A DNA stretch of 36,426 bases from Phosphitispora fastidiosa (lineage in GTDB: Bacteria > Bacillota > Thermincolia > Thermincolales > UBA2595). Location: contig NZ_JAHHUL010000028.1 of the NCBI RefSeq assembly GCF_019008365.1, positions 1 to 36,426 of the forward strand, read 5' to 3'. The notes below the pieces were generated by a model. It was not told where the DNA came from. It worked only from the letters and a program-made list of their open reading frames with translations, and did not search any database. A program made the position numbers and the translations under genes. How positions within the stretch are numbered: the stretch's first letter is position 1; each line of letters begins with the position of its first letter. Shown here piece after piece: positions 34,165-36,426 of the stretch.

Positions 34165-34974
34165 CTAACCTAACGCAAGGCTGTTGCTGGCAGCAAGAAT
34201 GATTTCTGAGTCAATGCACTGCTTTTTCAGCTGTGCCCCAAGCATAAGAGCATTGGTTATGATGGAATTAATAATACGGGGTACTCCCTGACAGTAGCCG
34301 GCAACAGCACGGGCAGCAGCTTCATCAATGATGGAGCGGGCACCGCCAGCGGCTTCAATGCGTGAATAAATATATTCTGCTGTTTCTTCAGCCGACAGTC
34401 CGCAGTAGTTGTAATGAACCACAATACGCTGTTTTAAAGCTTCATGTACGGGCTTTTCCAGAATACTATTCATATGTGGAAGACCAACCATAATAAGAGC
34501 GAAGCAGTCCACGGAGTCATAATCCTGGTTCATAAGTAGTTTAAAATCCCGGAGGATACCGGTACTGAGATACTGGCATTCATCGACAGCTACCAAGATG
34601 GTCTTATGTTTCTCTTTTATGAGATGACGCACCCTGTCCTGAATGGCTTTGAACATCTCCGTTTTTCGCCCGCACGGTTCCAGGCCGAGCTGCATACAGA
34701 GCTGACGGTAGAACTCTGTCACGCTGATAGTGGAAAGACAGGTGTAGCTCATCTGGCATAGGTTCGGGTTAAGGCTGTCGGCAAAACAACGCAGGGCGTA
34801 AGTCTTTCCCATGCCGGGTGGTGCAGTAAAAAGTCCAATTCCTCTGGTCTTTTTCAGAAAGGAAAGCCGATTCTGCATTTCAAGATGATCCTTTGAAAGG
34901 AAGGCATCTTTTACCGGTGCAGATTTGTCAAAGGGATTAAAAGTAAGGCCGTAAAAATGTTTATACACCTTCAA
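34165..34974 (-). CDS. ExeA/TniB-like AAA ATPase, transposition partner
   Basis: This 269-aa AAA+ protein starts TTG 34974 after GGGAG, overlapping the transposase end by 14 bases. Walker A is FTAPPGMGKTYALRCFA (residues ~49-65) and Walker B is TILVAVDECQYLS. Sensor and Arg-finger regions follow (FALIMVGLPHMN, ALKQRIVVHYNY). The ExeA-type opening FYGLTFNPFDKSA is a family mark. In TniB, TnsC and IstB systems such ATPases choose the target DNA and activate the DDE transposase. This gene is probably translationally coupled to the transposase. Confidence 0.88.
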   Translation of the reverse strand: MKVYKHFYGLTFNPFDKSAPVKDAFLSKDHLEMQNRLSFLKKTRGIGLFTAPPGMGKTYALRCFADSLNPNLCQMSYTCLSTISVTEFYRQLCMQLGLEPCGRKTEMFKAIQDRVRHLIKEKHKTILVAVDECQYLSTGILRDFKLLMNQDYDSVDCFALIMVGLPHMNSILEKPVHEALKQRIVVHYNYCGLSAEETAEYIYSRIEAAGGARSIIDEAAARAVAGYCQGVPRIINSIITNALMLGAQLKKQCIDSEIILAASNSLALG

Positions 34975-36244
34975 TATCTCCCTTCACGGAATAGTCAATG
35001 GAAGGAGTGTTTTCCCTTTTTGTACGGGAATTCTCCACCTTGTTGGTTGGGCGAACGGGATAGCGCCGCCCTTCGTACAGGATATAGGCATTCTTCATGT
35101 CATCCGGAAGAAAGCGGATTTCCACCTTCATGCGGATGAACTGCATCGGTACATCATAGGAAACAGTATCAATGGAAACCGTAGAGTCGTTATTTACTCT
35201 TCTTATGATGCGGTTCATAAAGCATTCGTCAAGCCATTCCCGGCTTTTGGGAAAGCGGATGCGGTCAAGATACCTTGAATAGCGTTCCATCGGTGTTTCG
35301 CCGATATCACGGTTGAGCGAATTGTTGCGCATCCTGACATAATCGGCCAGCAAGCGGTTTAACTGCTCAAGGGATTTGACGCTTGACGGATTAAAACCGT
35401 TGAGCCAAGTGTCCTTTATGGTACGGAATGACCTCTCTACCTTCGCTTTGGCAGCACCGTCACGAACTGGGGCGTGGATTTCAATGATGCCGAGGGAGCC
35501 AAGGATAAGTTTAAGTTGCCCATTAGAATACGGCGCACCGTGGTCTGTATAAAGCTTTCTGCAAAGACCGTAGCGTGCAATGGATTCTTTTAAAACAAGC
35601 TGGAAATTGTAGGAATTGTCATTATAGAAAAACTGCGCCCCGACAATCATCCTTGAATGGTCATCAACTATGTGGAATAAATAGGTTTTCCGTTTGACGC
35701 CGTTTTCTGTGATATAAATGCTGTGGCAGGTATCCGCCTGGTACATGTCACATGGGAATTCCTCTTCAAAGGCCTTACGGTCTTTAATGTTCGGGTTCCT
35801 TGCAGATTTGAGGTCGTTCTTTTTAATGAATCGTTGTACAGCAGATAGGGATACTTCAGAATGCTTAATAAAGCCGTCGGCAATAAGTTTTGTATAAATG
35901 AGAGTTGCATTAATGCGCGGGAACTGCTGCTTCAGTCGGAATATCTCGGCTATGGCAGTATCCGGAAGGACACGGGAGACTCCTGCATCAGAGCGTGGCT
36001 TCGGCATAAGACCGTCCATCCCATCCCTTTTATAGCAGGCCTCCCATTTTTCAAAAGTGTTATAGTTTAAAAACACCTCCCTGCCATCCGGCATTTTCAG
36101 TGGTTTTTCTGCCACCTTTTTGTAGTAAGCCGTTTTGGTGGGTTCAGTAAACAGCCCCTGGATGACAGGAGCTATGACTGCGAAGCGCAGATGAGCGATT
36201 TTCACGGCTTCGTTATAAGATTTGTCGTTAAAAGTATCGTTCAC
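34961..36244 (-). CDS. DDE transposase (rve/Mu-like, TniA/IS481-like)
   Basis: The ~427-aa transposase carries an N-terminal helix-turn-helix region (NYNTFEKWEACYKRDGMDGL, then FPRINATLIYTKLIADGF). The rve catalytic core follows: first Asp in CDMYQADTCHS, second in LYTDHGAPYSNG, Glu in GAAKAKVERSFRTIK. A C-terminal beta domain (VSIDTVSYDVP...) is as in IstA/TniA. The open frame extends to GTG 36256, but that codon overlaps AGGAGG. GTG 36244, eleven bases after it, is preferred. It is intact and probably functional with the ATPase encoded by the overlapping gene. Confidence 0.9.
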   Translation of the reverse strand: MNDTFNDKSYNEAVKIAHLRFAVIAPVIQGLFTEPTKTAYYKKVAEKPLKMPDGREVFLNYNTFEKWEACYKRDGMDGLMPKPRSDAGVSRVLPDTAIAEIFRLKQQFPRINATLIYTKLIADGFIKHSEVSLSAVQRFIKKNDLKSARNPNIKDRKAFEEEFPCDMYQADTCHSIYITENGVKRKTYLFHIVDDHSRMIVGAQFFYNDNSYNFQLVLKESIARYGLCRKLYTDHGAPYSNGQLKLILGSLGIIEIHAPVRDGAAKAKVERSFRTIKDTWLNGFNPSSVKSLEQLNRLLADYVRMRNNSLNRDIGETPMERYSRYLDRIRFPKSREWLDECFMNRIIRRVNNDSTVSIDTVSYDVPMQFIRMKVEIRFLPDDMKNAYILYEGRRYPVRPTNKVENSRTKRENTPSIDYSVKGDIEGV

Positions 36245-36269
36245 GACATAAATCACCTCCTGCCGACAT

Positions 36270-36309
36270 CATAACAGGGGCAGGAATGGAAATGAATTCC
36301 GCTGTTATG
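36270..36309. promoter_or_regulatory. Interrupted inverted repeat before the transposase
   Basis: CATAACAG (36270-36277) pairs with CTGTTATG (36302-36309), and inside it GGAAT (36283-36287) pairs with ATTCC (36296-36300). It lies nine bases upstream of the transposase RBS, so it may be an operator or leader hairpin that limits transposase expression. Confidence 0.5.
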
Positions 36310-36368
36310 TGAATAATGGAAATGCAAAAATTCAGCGAGGTCATACCGGTATAAACGCTAGAATAAAA

Positions 36369-36411
36369 GTAAGCCAGAATTAAAGAAAACGCCAGGAAAA
36401 AAGTGAGCCAC
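36369..36411. repeat. Putative transposase binding repeats at the right end
   Basis: GTAAGCCAGAA (36369-36379) and GTGAGCCAC (36403-36411) share the core GTRAGCCA, 34 bases apart. The first copy is identical to 33127-33137. Multiple spaced repeats are usual at TnsB/TniA-type ends. The terminal dinucleotide was not found before the window ends. Confidence 0.4.
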
Positions 36412-36426
36412 TTGTAATAAAAATCC

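Larger units (their letters stand above)
33767..36426 (-). mobile_element. Three-gene DDE transposon, right end probably outside the window
   Basis: Minus-strand order is DDE transposase (36244-34961), AAA ATPase (34974-34165) and a small third gene (34154-33810), closed by a terminator. The transposase plus ATPase pairing is that of TniA/TniB, TnsB/TnsC and IS21-like elements. End-like motifs GTAAGCCAGAA (36369) and GTGAGCCAC (36403) lie beyond the transposase start. True termini and target-site duplication were not located, so the left limit given is only the operon terminator. Confidence 0.7.

Overview
The window looks like chromosomal DNA of a low-to-middle GC Firmicute of class Clostridia. 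The signs are an agrBD quorum-sensing pair, a cyclic-di-GMP-I riboswitch, TndX/TnpX-type large serine recombinases, AGGAGG-type ribosome binding sites with frequent GTG and TTG starts, and clostridial mobile-gene families. No rRNA, tRNA or CRISPR array was seen, so the species cannot be named.

Layout. (1) 1-1400 looks like host DNA: a possible LytTR-type direct repeat, agrB and agrD, then a c-di-GMP riboswitch with its own terminator in front of a 36-codon ORF that looks like the cut-off start of an exported-protein gene. (2) 1430-7680 is a mobility module: a sigma-region-4-like regulator, a 0.5 kb structured non-coding stretch, and four serine-recombinase genes. Two of these are complete (543 and 551 aa). 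One is a resolvase-like domain whose catalytic Ser is Asp, and one is a DNA-binding part with no catalytic domain. (3) 7800-15920 holds defence genes: a GmrSD-like DUF262+HNH protein, a SAP-domain protein, and a complete qatABCD operon closed by a terminator. (4) 15950-16935 is debris: an IS21 istA relic and a frameshifted XRE regulator. (5) 17020-26365 is a tightly coupled operon of a MORC/MutL-like GHKL ATPase, Z1 helicase, PD-(D/E)XK (DUF4420-like) nuclease, AIPR protein, C5-cytosine methyltransferase and Vsr nickase. (6) 26636-29867 is a visibly more AT-rich three-gene operon: an amino-methyltransferase, a DUF262 protein without HNH, and a HEPN protein with an R-x4-H motif. (7) 29870-33565 is a patchwork of a headless serine recombinase, a small P-loop kinase, a RhuM protein between related repeats, and a small membrane protein. 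(8) 33767 to the right edge is a minus-strand transposon with a DDE transposase, an ExeA/TniB-like ATPase and a small third gene. Its right end may lie outside the window.

How they work together. The window reads as a defence island carried on or beside a serine-recombinase element that probably inserted next to agrBD and a c-di-GMP-controlled gene. Three multi-gene systems (Qat, the MORC-Z1 restriction-like operon, and the methyltransferase-DUF262-HEPN operon) sit head to tail on the plus strand, each with its own promoter or base composition, and recombinase and IS relics mark the seams. I know of no named experimental system matching methyltransferase-DUF262-HEPN, so it is the best candidate for something undescribed. 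All calls come from reading motifs by eye. No database search was run.
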